Assembly: GCA_028752905.1 (NCBI GenBank)
Contig: JAQNBH010000017.1
Span: 39,264,286 to 39,328,285 of the forward strand
Source: Cladorhizidae sp. MBARI D1340-BT2
Lineage: Eukaryota > Porifera > Demospongiae > Poecilosclerida > Cladorhizidae
Direction: 5' to 3'
Length of the DNA stretch: 64,000 nucleotides
Positions 45,192-54,857 of the stretch are shown here, piece by piece (the stretch's first letter is position 1; every line of letters starts with the position of its first letter). Below the pieces are notes generated by a model. That model made no database searches. It was not told the origin of the DNA and was given only the letters and a program-made list of their open reading frames with translations. Made by a program: the position numbers and the translations under genes.

Positions 45192-45464
45192 AACAGAAGG
45201 AAAAAGATAGTCAGTTGGGCATCAAATCCTTCTTTCATCCCACAGTTGAACCAAGTACATCTAAAAGTTTTGTTTGAATTGTGTACTATAGCTACTGTCC
45301 GGGTCAATTAACCCATTAATAAATATTGTGTAATACTGAACAGATGCTATCAATGATAATGAAGAATTGAGTGATAGGTGTGAGGAAATTTGTTCATTCA
45401 TGATCATAGTGATGAGTCGGATGTATGTGTGTCTATTACTGGTAGTTCTTCCTTACCCGGAAAC
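45192..45464 (+). pseudogene. hAT (ZMYM1-like) N-terminal remnant
   Basis: MNPAKQKEKDSQLGIKSFF..TVEPSTSKSF resembles the start of ZMYM1-like hAT proteins. A serine/aspartate-rich stretch (FHDHSDESDVCVSITGSSSLPGN, 45390-45465) follows. Interrupted at 45465 by a gypsy LTR; the C-terminal part resumes at 46496. Confidence 0.45.
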
Positions 45465-45677
45465 TGTAATGTAGCTACTAGGGTCAGAACCAGAACAGCA
45501 AGACAAAAACTCTTTTATTCTTCTAATCAACTTCAAGCATATAGTGTCCAAAGGTCAACGCACCAAACACACATACATTCTAATTACAATATAGGATGAC
45601 CATGTTTATAAGGTATTCTGATGATCACACTAATAATAGTTGAATAATGATTACAGTAACAAGGTCAATACATTACA
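45465..45677 (-). repeat. Ty3/gypsy LTR
   Basis: 213 bp starting TGTAATG and ending CATTACA (7-bp inverted ends, TG..CA). It directly follows, in minus-strand orientation, the end of a gypsy pol frame and a short purine run AGGGAG, so it is the 3' LTR. No 5' LTR in this window. Confidence 0.6.
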
Positions 45678-46480
45678 CTCCCTAGGTTCATACCGGTCAG
45701 GAGGATTTCGGTTCCTCTTTGGATAATACTTGTGCTGTAGAATTGGCGGAGGCAATTCTCTGGTAGTTGCCTCTGGTATATCCTCTGCCGTTGACTCTGC
45801 TGTAATTTCTCCCAACCTTTGAGTCGACCGAGCAGCTGGAAATGTTTCCGCTTCCCCTTCTGCACTTGGGCTGGCAGGTGCTGGGAAGAATTCAGCCTCC
45901 TCTGGTACTGGCTCCTCTGGAATAGGTCCTGCATAGCTCAGCACCTGTTCTACATGACGTCTCCAGGTCTGTCCCTTTACTCGCACTGCGTACAATACTG
46001 GCCCAAGCTGTTCAATGATCCCTGGAAGCCATTTTGGACCATCTCGATGGTTCAGGACCAGTACTCCCTCTCCACTCTCAAATGTGCACTTTCTGGCATG
46101 ACGATCATGATACCTTTTCTGAACTGTTCGCTGGTCACTCACATGATCCCTTGTAGAAGTTTTAGGAGGTCCCGTCTTGTAAGTATCTGTCGCTTAAGAA
46201 ACAACTCTGTTGGGGGCACTCCGGTTGTAGTGTGAGGTGTGATTCTGTAATTAGTAGAAACTGGGATAACTTTTTCAATAGTATTCACTGGTCTTGGTGC
46301 CTTGCTTTGAGCGAATGCTTGAAAATCTGGACAAACTTTTCCGCTTCCCCATTTGTAGCAGGGTGGAATGGGGCACTTTTGATGTGATCAATATACCGCT
46401 AGCCACCACACATTCTGTGAATTTACTGGCTGTAAATTGAAGTTCATTATTAGACACTAGTTTCTTGGGCACCCAATACT
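45651..46480 (-). pseudogene. Ty3/gypsy integrase C-terminal fragment
   Basis: Minus strand: integrase core end (KLVSNNELQFTASKFTECVV, with the catalytic D of SDN replaced by N; SAPFHPATNGEAEKFVQ in another frame) at 46330-46472. Then 46142-45651, KRYHDRHARKCTFESGEGVLVLNHRDGPKWLPGIIEQLGPVLYAVRV..WRRHVEQV, the GPY-type chromatin-binding end, and a Pro/Glu-rich tail with YYPKRNRNPPDRY. The 5' part (gag to RT) is absent. Confidence 0.8.
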
Positions 46481-46495
46481 GGACAAATAAGGTCC

Positions 46496-47135
46496 TTGGT
46501 CCAGTATTACCAAGGCAATGTCAAGTTTAATGATGGGTCAGATGAGCATACTTTTGGATCTATATGTAACTATTACAGAAAAGAGTATTTTGAAGTTATC
46601 GATGGCATAAAAGGCTATCTTGAAAAACAGTTTAAGCAACAGAAATCTCTCTTTGTGAGAAGTGTCGAGAGACTGCTGATTGATATAGTGCAAATGGCAA
46701 ACAAGTCACACTGTCTGAAGAAATTGTTGATATTTACTAAAGGGATATTTAAAGCTTCACCTTCAGCTCCTTCCAGATGCTACCAAGTCTATCACTATGG
46801 ATAGAATTCCAGTCAAGGAAGTCACATTAATCCAAACGATTTGTGATGTATTCAACATGCAGCCTAGCTTAAAAACATTTATTACAGAAGTTCATAAGCT
46901 GCTTAAGCTCTATTCTATACCTGTCACTACTGCTTCAGCTGAGCAAAGTTTTTCATCTTAAAAGTCAAATTAAAAGTTACTTGAGAAATTCAATGTCACA
47001 TCAACGTGTAAATCATTGTATGCTGCTCCACATACATCGGGACAGAACTGATAGCCTCAACATGCATGGCATCATGAAGGAATTTATTGAAAGAAATGAA
47101 AAGCGGTTTAACTATTTTGGAAATGTCATTTCTAA
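46496..47135 (+). pseudogene. hAT (ZMYM1-like) C-terminal remnant
   Basis: Frame pieces YYRKEYFEVIDGIKGYLEKQFKQQ (46570), TLIQTICDVFNMQPSLKTFITEVHKLLKLYSIPVTTASAEQSFSS (46825-46960) and LRNSMSHQRVNHCMLLHIHRDRTDSLNMHGIMKEFIERNEKRFNYFG (46981-47120) form the DUF4371 end and HATC domain. Frame shifts at several points. Likely the same element as 45192-45464, split by the gypsy fragment. Confidence 0.75.
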
Positions 47136-47212
47136 TTTATTGCAAAAGAATAGCAATAAAGATTCTTTTTTTGTTGCTACTCCTCTAAATGTTTACTAAC
47201 ACGGACATAAGT

Positions 47213-47425
47213 GTACCCACCCACTAATCCAGGACATAAGTGCACCCACCCACTAATCCAGGACATAAGTGGACCCACCCACTAATCCAGGACATAAGCA
47301 CCCACCCACTAATCCAGGGCATAAACACCCACCCACCAATCCAGGATTTACCCACCCACTTACCCAGGACATAAGCACCCACCCACCAATCCAGGACATA
47401 AGTACCCACCCACTAATGCCAAATG
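47213..47425. repeat. CACCCACCCACTAATCCAGGACATAAG minisatellite
   Basis: Seven to eight units of 26-32 bp with small length changes. Confidence 0.92.
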
Positions 47426-47429
47426 TGAC

Positions 47430-48588
47430 AACACCCACACACACATTGTGTTGATAAACAGTGTGACAAAATAGACAGGTTAGTCTATTTATGTGGATGT
47501 TTATTATTACGTTCAGTTTCATATCAACAGCTATCCTTATGTCTAAAATACACAAGTTGGAATGAAGGAAGGTAGGGAGAGTTGTCCCTCCCACACCATT
47601 AGTATTCTCAAGTTTATTTGCCAGTAAATATAAATTGAACAGAAAAATTACACTACACATATAGCTACTGAATTATAGTATTTTTAGCTTACATTCCATA
47701 ACTTATGACCATTATTTTATCTATACAAATTTGGGGATAAAGTATTTGCTGATGATGACTAAACTGATGATTCACATAGTAGCATATATATATAATATCA
47801 TGATTGTGCATATAGTGTGTAGCAAGTTCTACTACTCCTATTCTAATGGTGAAAACTGCTACATATATGGTATCTCTATCTTGCTCTGCCATGCCAATAT
47901 TTTCCCCCTTCCTGCTCCACTGCCAGCCTTGTTTGAGCTCTGCTAGGAACACCCTCATCTGGACTTCTATGCTTCCGGTAAGTCTCACTCGTGCTATATA
48001 TTGTGGACTAAAACTGCTGCAATTTTTATCGACAACACCCATAATCTTTCGGGAACAGATACTCCTATTTTGAATATTGTTGTTGTTCTTTCTATCATGT
48101 ATTGATACATTTCTCAACAACAAAAAAAGATATTGGGCAGATAGAGGTAAGGGGTTAGGAAAACTGTGGTTTATCGTTGAAAGTACCCATCTTTGCACAC
48201 ATTCATGCTATGGTCCTGATTTATATAGCCAATGCAGTATGCTTTCTGGGGGCAGCTTTTGTTTTGCCAAACATGTTTATCTTTTGGAGCTGCAAGTTGG
48301 AAGTGATAATATCACTTAACCAAACTCATTCATCATTACCAGCATCAGCAAGTCTTGAATGGCTGTAAGAACTGTGATTGTACAAGAGATAAGTGCACTT
48401 ATGTTCATGTAAATGGGTTAATTACAAATAATAATAAAAATATCTTGTGGTTACGACTTTGGAGCTCCATAGATTCTGCACACTTTATGAACGTGATATA
48501 TATCAGATTGCGCTTTCTTTTGATATTAAAAAAGTTAACTAAACTAAAGTTACATCAGCCAAAGTGGAAGTCCTCAAAATCTGTGTGT
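47430..48588. other. No gene seen; LINE edge fragment at 47921-47991
   Basis: 47921-47991 repeats about 70 bp of 25141-25213 (shared CTCTGCTAGGAACACCCTCA and TCTGGACTTCTATGCTTC). The rest, including a 169-residue minus-strand frame at 47689-48198, shows no motif. Confidence 0.5.
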
Positions 48589-48840
48589 CTGAACTGTTTG
48601 TAGTTGTGGTTCCTGGTTGGAAAGTTGTTAACTGTGGCTAGAGCCCTACTTGATGACTAATTAGGCAAGCGGGGTTGGGGGGTGGTGGGGGGTGGAATTT
48701 TCAAGGGGAATTTTTCCCCCCTGCACCCCACACTTGCCTAATTGGTTACGCTTTAGTGCCTAAATCAAGTGTTGTAGAGTAGGGCTTCCTCTAGCCACAG
48801 GCACATGCTAGCACTACCAATCAGGAACCACAAAGTTCAG
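48589..48840. mobile_element. MITE-like imperfect inverted repeat (about 250 bp)
   Basis: The left arm CTGAACT...TTGTGGTTCCTGGTTGG...CTGTGGCTAGAG..CCCTAC..ATTAGGCAAG pairs with the right arm read backwards, the same order with small gaps. The centre is G-rich then C-rich. Non-coding, folds as a long hairpin; no certain target duplication. Confidence 0.7.
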
Positions 48841-48879
48841 GCAATCAGGTTTTGAGATACCCCCCTCCACCATTGCAAT

Positions 48880-49420
48880 AATCCTATTGTCATAATCTTA
48901 GCCATTGCCCTATTCCTAGCCATTGCCCTAATCCAAATTTTATTAACTTAACCCTAGCTATTGACCTAGCCTTTTAACCAGCCTAGCCCTGATCTCAATT
49001 ATTGACCTAGTGCTAAACCTAGCTATTGCCCTAGTCATGAAATTAGCTATTGCACTAGCCCTAACCCTAGCTATTGAAACCATAACCCCAGAACTATCCC
49101 TAACCCTAGGTATTGATCTAGCCTAAACCTACCTATTAACCTTGTCCTAACCATATCTATTGAACTAGTCAAGCCATTGACCTAGGGAACATGTAGCATT
49201 GAACTATCCCTGACACTAACTATTGAACTAGGCTTCCCTAGCAATTAGCCTTCACCTAATCTGGCAATTGACCTAAGACCTAAATCTAGCTACTGATGTC
49301 CTAAACCTAGCTAACCCTAGCTATTGACTTAGCCTAACCTTAGCTATTGACCTAGTCTTGACCCTAGCTAGCTAACCCTAGCTATTGACCTATTCCAAAC
49401 CTATAGCTATAAAGGACTAC
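48880..49420. repeat. CTAGCTATTGACCTAACC minisatellite (long array)
   Basis: About 25 degenerate units of the family at 40186-40420 and 50090-50345. Confidence 0.85.
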
Positions 49421-49720
49421 ACACCAACTAGCATGCCAGTACAGGTAGGACTACACAACAACTAGCACGACTGTACAGGTAGGACTACACACCAACTAGC
49501 ATGACAGAAATGCATACCAAGTACTAAACACCAAGTAGCAAGTAACATAACAGTACAGGTAGGATTACACACCAACTAGCTGTAGTACTACACACCAACT
49601 AGCTGTAGTACTACACACCAACTAGCATGACAGTTGAGTACAGGTAGGAATACACACCAACTAGCATGCCAGTACAGGTAGGACTACACACCAACTAGCA
49701 GACAGTACAGGTAGGAATGC
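49421..49720. repeat. GTAGGACTACACACCAACTAGC minisatellite
   Basis: About nine units of 22-38 bp: GTAGGACTACACACCAACTAGC plus a variable ATGACAGTACAG. A single unit of it is in copy A at 35770-35815. Confidence 0.9.
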
Positions 49721-49771
49721 ATTGTCCCTTCCATCAACCCTCTTCTATCTCGGTACTACTCCAATACCCCT

Positions 49772-50090
49772 CTAAGGTATCTTTTTGAAGGACGAAAGGC
49801 TGGTTGTAGTCAGGACTGGTGAGTACTGGCTGCTGGCCAGTGTGGCCTTGAGTTGGTCCAATGTTTGTTCACATGCTGCAGAGTATTCTACTGTGGTAGG
49901 CACAGTAGACTTGGTGTGGTCTGAGGGGCAGGCCGTGATGAGCTGAAGGCCTATATAAACCGAAGATAGTAGCCAGCGAGTCCAAGCAGCGCCAGCACGT
50001 CTTGGTTTGTGATCTATGGAATAGTTGTACCGCATCAACCTTGGCCAGTTTTGGTTGCACAGAGCCTTGACCAACCACATAGCCCAGGAA
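49772..50090 (-). pseudogene. Ty3/gypsy RT end / RNase H connection fragment
   Basis: Minus strand FLGYVVGQGSVQPKLAKVDAVQLFHR..TKT then, with frame shifts, STVPTTVEYSAACEQTLDQLKATLASS and PVLTSPDYNQPF. This is the RT thumb to RNase H region of a gypsy pol. It is immediately preceded by the CTAGCTATTGACC minisatellite instead of the RT palm. Confidence 0.75.
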
Positions 50091-50345
50091 CCTAACCCTA
50101 GCTATTGATCTAGCCCTAACCTTAGCTATTGATCTAGCCCTAGTCTTAGCTATTGACCTAACCGTAAGCCTAATTATTGACCTAATCCTAACCATTGACC
50201 TAAATCTAACCATAGCAATTTACTTAGCCATAACCCTAGCAATTGAAGACCTAACCTTAATTATTGTCCCATCAATAAACCTAGTTATTGACATACCTAT
50301 TGACCTAGTCCTGACCCTAGCTATTGAACTATACTGTCATTCTAT
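50090..50345. repeat. CTAGCTATTGACCTAACC minisatellite
   Basis: About 12 units, abutting the gypsy fragment exactly as in copy A. Confidence 0.85.
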
Positions 50346-51156
50346 TGATAGCTGTGGACATTATAAAAAGTGACGAGTGAAGACATATGGACACAGGGGC
50401 GGATCCAGGACTTTCGAGAGGAGGGGGTGAAGAAGGGGGAATAGTTACAGTATTGCATGGCTATGAAGCAGAAGTGTATGCATGACAGACCTTACATTGA
50501 TACAAAATTCCAGATTTTTTTAATATAGTATTAAAGTAGTATGTATTCAATTGTATAGCTGATGAGATGTAATTAGTCATAATAGCATTCGCCTTGGGGT
50601 CTTCGGGAAAACTCTTCAACCACTTCTTCTGGTATAATTTCTATATAATTTCTATATAATGATGATATAACATCATTGCCAATCCATTAAGATGTTCTTG
50701 TCTCATGGTGCTCCTTAATGGAGGCTTTATTAACTCTTCTCCCGGTGAGTTTATTTGGGGAAAAATTAAAAATTGACCATTAAGTACAAATAAATTGATA
50801 TTAAATCAGGTTAACAATAGTCCCTAGCAACCATATACCACAAGATAGCTCTACTGTTGGACATTATTGTGGTCAATTCATGTTGCTAGGTAACCAAACC
50901 AAACGTGTATGAATATCATTATAATGTTGTTTAATAAAAATTAAAATTAAAAAATTGTAGATTATTGTATTGTAGATTATAAATATCCTTCTATTTTCAG
51001 CCAACTTTAGGAACAACTGAGATATGCTGTGGTATGACAGACGTTTGCCTGACTAACAGAGAGGATATAATTTCTACTGTATAGAATTCCCACCAATATT
51101 GATACAATTCCCATAACCAATAATATTGATACAATGTACACAGAATCAAAGAGCAA

Positions 51157-51847
51157 TTATACAATAAAATCCTCTGTAATTACATACTCATAGTCTGATA
51201 TACAAGTGTCCTCGTGCAGTAAGACTAGCACTGGATGAAGGTAAGGGGGAGAGTTGGACACTCCTACTTCTGAGAAAAGTACGTCCTCGTGTAGGTCTAC
51301 AAGACGAGCGTCCTCGTGCAGTATGGATGAAGAGAGTGGGGTAGGTGTGTTTGCATCACTATCTTTATCAGAACTCATTTGAACGTGGGGAAGCTGTGCC
51401 ATGGTATTATCTCCATCATGGTCCATCACTTGCTCCATCAAACCTGAACATGATAGAGTTGTTATTCGTCAACTTCTTAGACAAGTCAAGGAATCAAGTA
51501 CAGCTAGAACTATAAAGGAAAGTAGGCTATTACACGGGTAGCTAACACCATGATTTAGCTAGCTCCTCAGACTATCAGGCTCTATATATAGCTAACAAAG
51601 TACATTGACTTACCAGGAGGACTGCCAGGATCAATGCCTTCGCCTCCACAACAGCCATAACTTCGTCCATACTGCCATGGTTTCGATTGGAAAAGTCTCT
51701 GCCGAGTAGCTCTACTTGGTCACGATCCAAACTGGGCTGTCCACGGTAGGCATAGATAGCTTCACTCTCCCCTTCCTCAGATTCATCGTCAGATAACCCG
51801 AAGTCGTCGAAGTTGTCCTCCAAGGACCGGTATGAGCACCTCACCAA
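51157..51847 (-). other. Possible two-exon acidic protein inside the hAT element
   Basis: Minus strand: an open stretch ending KPWQYGRSYGCCGGEGIDPG..PPG stops at a GTAAGT donor (last exon base 51614). A TATCATGTTCAG acceptor (exon starts 51443) continues in frame into MEQVMDHDGDNTMAQLP...YVITEDFIV, stop at 51157. Another frame at 51847 gives LEDNFDDFGLSDDESEEGE. No known domain recognised, and no start found for the spliced frame. Could be captured host exons or chance. Confidence 0.3.
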
Positions 51848-52027
51848 AAGATAGCCTTTCGACCATTTTAAATTCTAGGGCAGAATTGACCCCTTGAACT
51901 TTACGGCGGGATTTCCCTAGTTACCATGGGTATAATTTTGAATGTAGCTGCAAGCATGATATTTTTGTTTTACAAAACAACCCAACGATTAATTTTTTAT
52001 AATTATTTTTTCAAAAGCATATGGCGC

Positions 52028-53433
52028 TTACACCGGGAAAAGAGTTAAACTGAGCATGCTGATTGAGCGTTCACACTCACAACTCGTAACTGGTAGAGTT
52101 CCCATTATGCTCAAAAGAGTGTGAATATTGGGGGGAAAGTCATAGTCAGTATGTGCTAGGATCTTCTCTGGGGTATCAAGTTCAGAATAAAGACAGCTTC
52201 CTTTTGGGAGAGTTACAAGCAATTTTTTATCAGCTATGTCCATCATGTTACTGACCTCCCTGATATTGCAACACTTTACTACACAGAGGTTTAATCTGTG
52301 TGTTACACAGTGCATGTATAGTGCTTTGGGATGAATAGATGTTATTGATGCTCCCCTGTATCTGCCTGCCATTGCACCAGCTCCATCAAATGCTTGACCC
52401 CGTAATAAATGTGGGTGCAACTGCCAATCAGTCAATTGAGTGGATGTCACAATAGCCTCACCAGTAACACCAGTAAGACATTCATGAAAACCCAAAAACT
52501 TCTCTTGTGGCTTGCCATTGTTTAAGTACAGAACACTGATTGACATTTGCTCATTTGGCAGAGTCAGTTGCCTCATCTGCAATGACTGAAAAGTACCTGA
52601 TCTTTAGAAAAAGCTGGTTTCGTATGATATCTCCACAAATCAGAATCATCTGATTTTGTGTTTCCTTGCTGGTATAAGTAACATTGTGGCTGGCAGTTTC
52701 CAAATGCTCTTTCAGTACATTGTCACCAGCATCTACTCGAAACTTTAGCAGGGCTTGAAAGTTACCCTTATTGGTAGAGCTATCATTTAACAGTACAGGA
52801 TCATCATCATGGTAACCTCTAAAAGCAAAGTCCCTGCTTACCACACAAGATAACCGTAGCTATGGTTGATCTCAATTTCATTTTGTTCTCAGCTATTAGT
52901 TTGCCACGTCTAGAATTGATCTGCTGATCTATACCTACAGCCTGATTTTGTTGTATAGCACAGAAAGCTAGGGCCCTTTCCACAGCATCTTGATGAGATT
53001 CTCATCCTCGTAAGCCAAAATGTTCACTATGCTTTTCTTTTGCTTTCTTCAAGTTTATAAGAGGTCGCTTAACTAAACCAAGTTCTTGCTCACAGTATGC
53101 AAATAGCACACAAAATTTACAGTGCCCCACATCATCCATCGCAGAGTAAGCAAGACCATTATATTCTTCAAGCCAATTCATCTGAATATGGTTACCAAAC
53201 TTATGAACTGGAAAATTATACTTTTTATTGGGGACAAAGTGGTGCTTAAGAAAATAAAAAATTTCATCATCTGTCAGACCTCGCTCAGATTGCAACTTTA
53301 CCATGTGACCAAAATTACCTGAATAAATTACAGGATCCATAGAGCATGAACTTTCAGAGTCACTCTGTATCTCTTCGATTACATGAATACAGCCATCAGT
53401 ACTAATGCTACTGCCCACTACACCCAGGTCCAT
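52028..53433 (-). pseudogene. hAT transposase (TTF/DUF4371/HATC) with central deletion
   Basis: Minus strand from MDLGVVGSSISTDGCIHVIEE (53433), a TTF-like finger (NHIQMNWLEEYNGLAYSAMDDVGHCKFC, about 53095-53185), DUF4371 (52551-52844, DFAFRGYHDDDPVLL...ILICGDIIRNQLF..IRYFSVIADEATD), then 52582-52028 with HLLRGQAFDGAGAMAGRYRG and VTHRLNLCVVK. This jumps directly to a C-terminal TPEKILAHTDYDFPPNIHTLLSIMGTLPVTSCECERSISML. About 250 residues of the usual central domain are missing, and there are frame breaks between the three parts. Confidence 0.85.
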
Positions 53434-53741
53434 TTTTAGGAGTATGCTCGCAGTTCTAGTTCACCTGAGGCTGAATCAGAATCGATGCTCATATTCTGGT
53501 TAAGGGAGTCTGAGTCTGGAATAGTTTGTATTAACAAAGATTTATTATAATGTGGTTTGGTGTTTGATTTTTCAACCCTTGATGGTTTGGAGGTTTGGCA
53601 GTTTGGTGGTTTGTTAACCCTTGAACTTGACCTGTGGTGCGTTAACAAAGCTGGCTTGTGCTTTGTTTGAACAGATGAGATATTCCCCCAAACTACAATG
53701 ATAGGAATTGGAGGGAGGACCCTCCCCTGGATCCGCCACTG

Positions 53742-54857
53742 GGCAAGCATACTAGAGAAGAAGAAGCATGTACAACAAGAATGAAGAAAAAAGAGGGAAT
53801 GGGTGGGGTGACAAAGACTACCAAATTCCTGGGGAAAAAGTGGGTAATTTTCTAGACCAAGCAATCTGGAATGAGGACATATTAATATACATAGGTTTTT
53901 ATGAATAATATTATTATTTCTAACTGCAAAGAAATAAAGGAGGGGTTGGGTGCGGAGGGGAAAAGATGGTGAGGGAGATAGCAAAGGATACAGATTTTGG
54001 GCTTACTATGCCTCCAAAATTTCAACATTAGTATACCTGCAACTATATATGAAAAATAAATTAAGTTTTTTAAAAGATGAATATATACTGCCTATCCAGC
54101 TTGCCCCACATGTTACAGATCTGATTATTACAAATATAACTATTAATCAGGAATCAAGAATGGTAATACCATAACATATGTTATAGGATCCTTCACAAAG
54201 CAATTGCTCGCTAAGCTCTTTTCAGGCATCTAGGATCACATTGGGTACATGTGGCAAGTGCTCAGTGTATACATTTTTGTCAAAATCGTATGTGAAGCCA
54301 ACTAAAAGGATAGCAATGACAATACATTCACAGACTTCTATGGAGCTGAAGTCGAAGAGTTGGGATTTTCAGAGAACCTGAGGATCAAGATAACAATACC
54401 TAGAGCAGAGGGGCAGTAGCTGCACATTCATTAAAACAAACAGCAAATCCTCGCCTACAGCCACAGTAACTTGCTAACTTCATTGCAAATGATCCTACGA
54501 ATGTAGGTGTTCGTTATTTGCAATGAATGCAAGCGCCTACCACGCCTACCACATTACTCATAGCAAGTGCCCACCCATCTGATTGGGAAGGTGAAATGAA
54601 ACACCCAAAGGCCTACTACATAGTTTATGGTACTAAGGTACACATAATGTGTGCATGTTTGAAATAACCCAACAGATTTCATCTCTCCCCATGATAATGA
54701 CGGTGATTGTGATGTTGATATAGTAAGTGCCTTCAACCTAGATCAGTTACATGTATAGAGCAAGTTACTACCAGCAAATTTATCTTGTCGAAATCAATTT
54801 CATCCAACTGTAGCGGTTCCATATCTCGTGTCCCCTACCGAACGACATTGTAAGGCT
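53742..54857. other. No gene seen
   Basis: Short frames without motifs; ATT/AT-rich around 53890-53930. Confidence 0.5.

Larger units (their letters stand above)
49690..50388. repeat. Composite repeat copy B (uninterrupted)
   Basis: The relative of 35745-36140 plus 40127-40445 without the hAT insertion: at about 50027-50035 it reads ATAGTTGTACCGCATC across the target site. Confidence 0.8.
50394..53741 (-). mobile_element. hAT element (TIR CAGGGGCGGATCCAGG)
   Basis: The left end CAGGGGCGGATCCAGG and the minus-strand end from 53741, CAGTGGCGGATCCAGG, differ at one base over 16. It encloses a hAT transposase on the minus strand. The 8-mers outside (TATGGACA, GGCAAGCA) do not match. It truncates composite repeat copy B on its right side. 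Confidence 0.75.

Noticed and set aside
47213..47425. CRISPR-like direct repeats
   Set aside because: Units are contiguous, vary in length and have no distinct spacers; this is a minisatellite in a eukaryotic genome.
50386..53749. Target-site duplication for the 50.4-53.7 kb hAT
   Set aside because: TATGGACA and GGCAAGCA do not match; the right flank also does not continue copy A's sequence.
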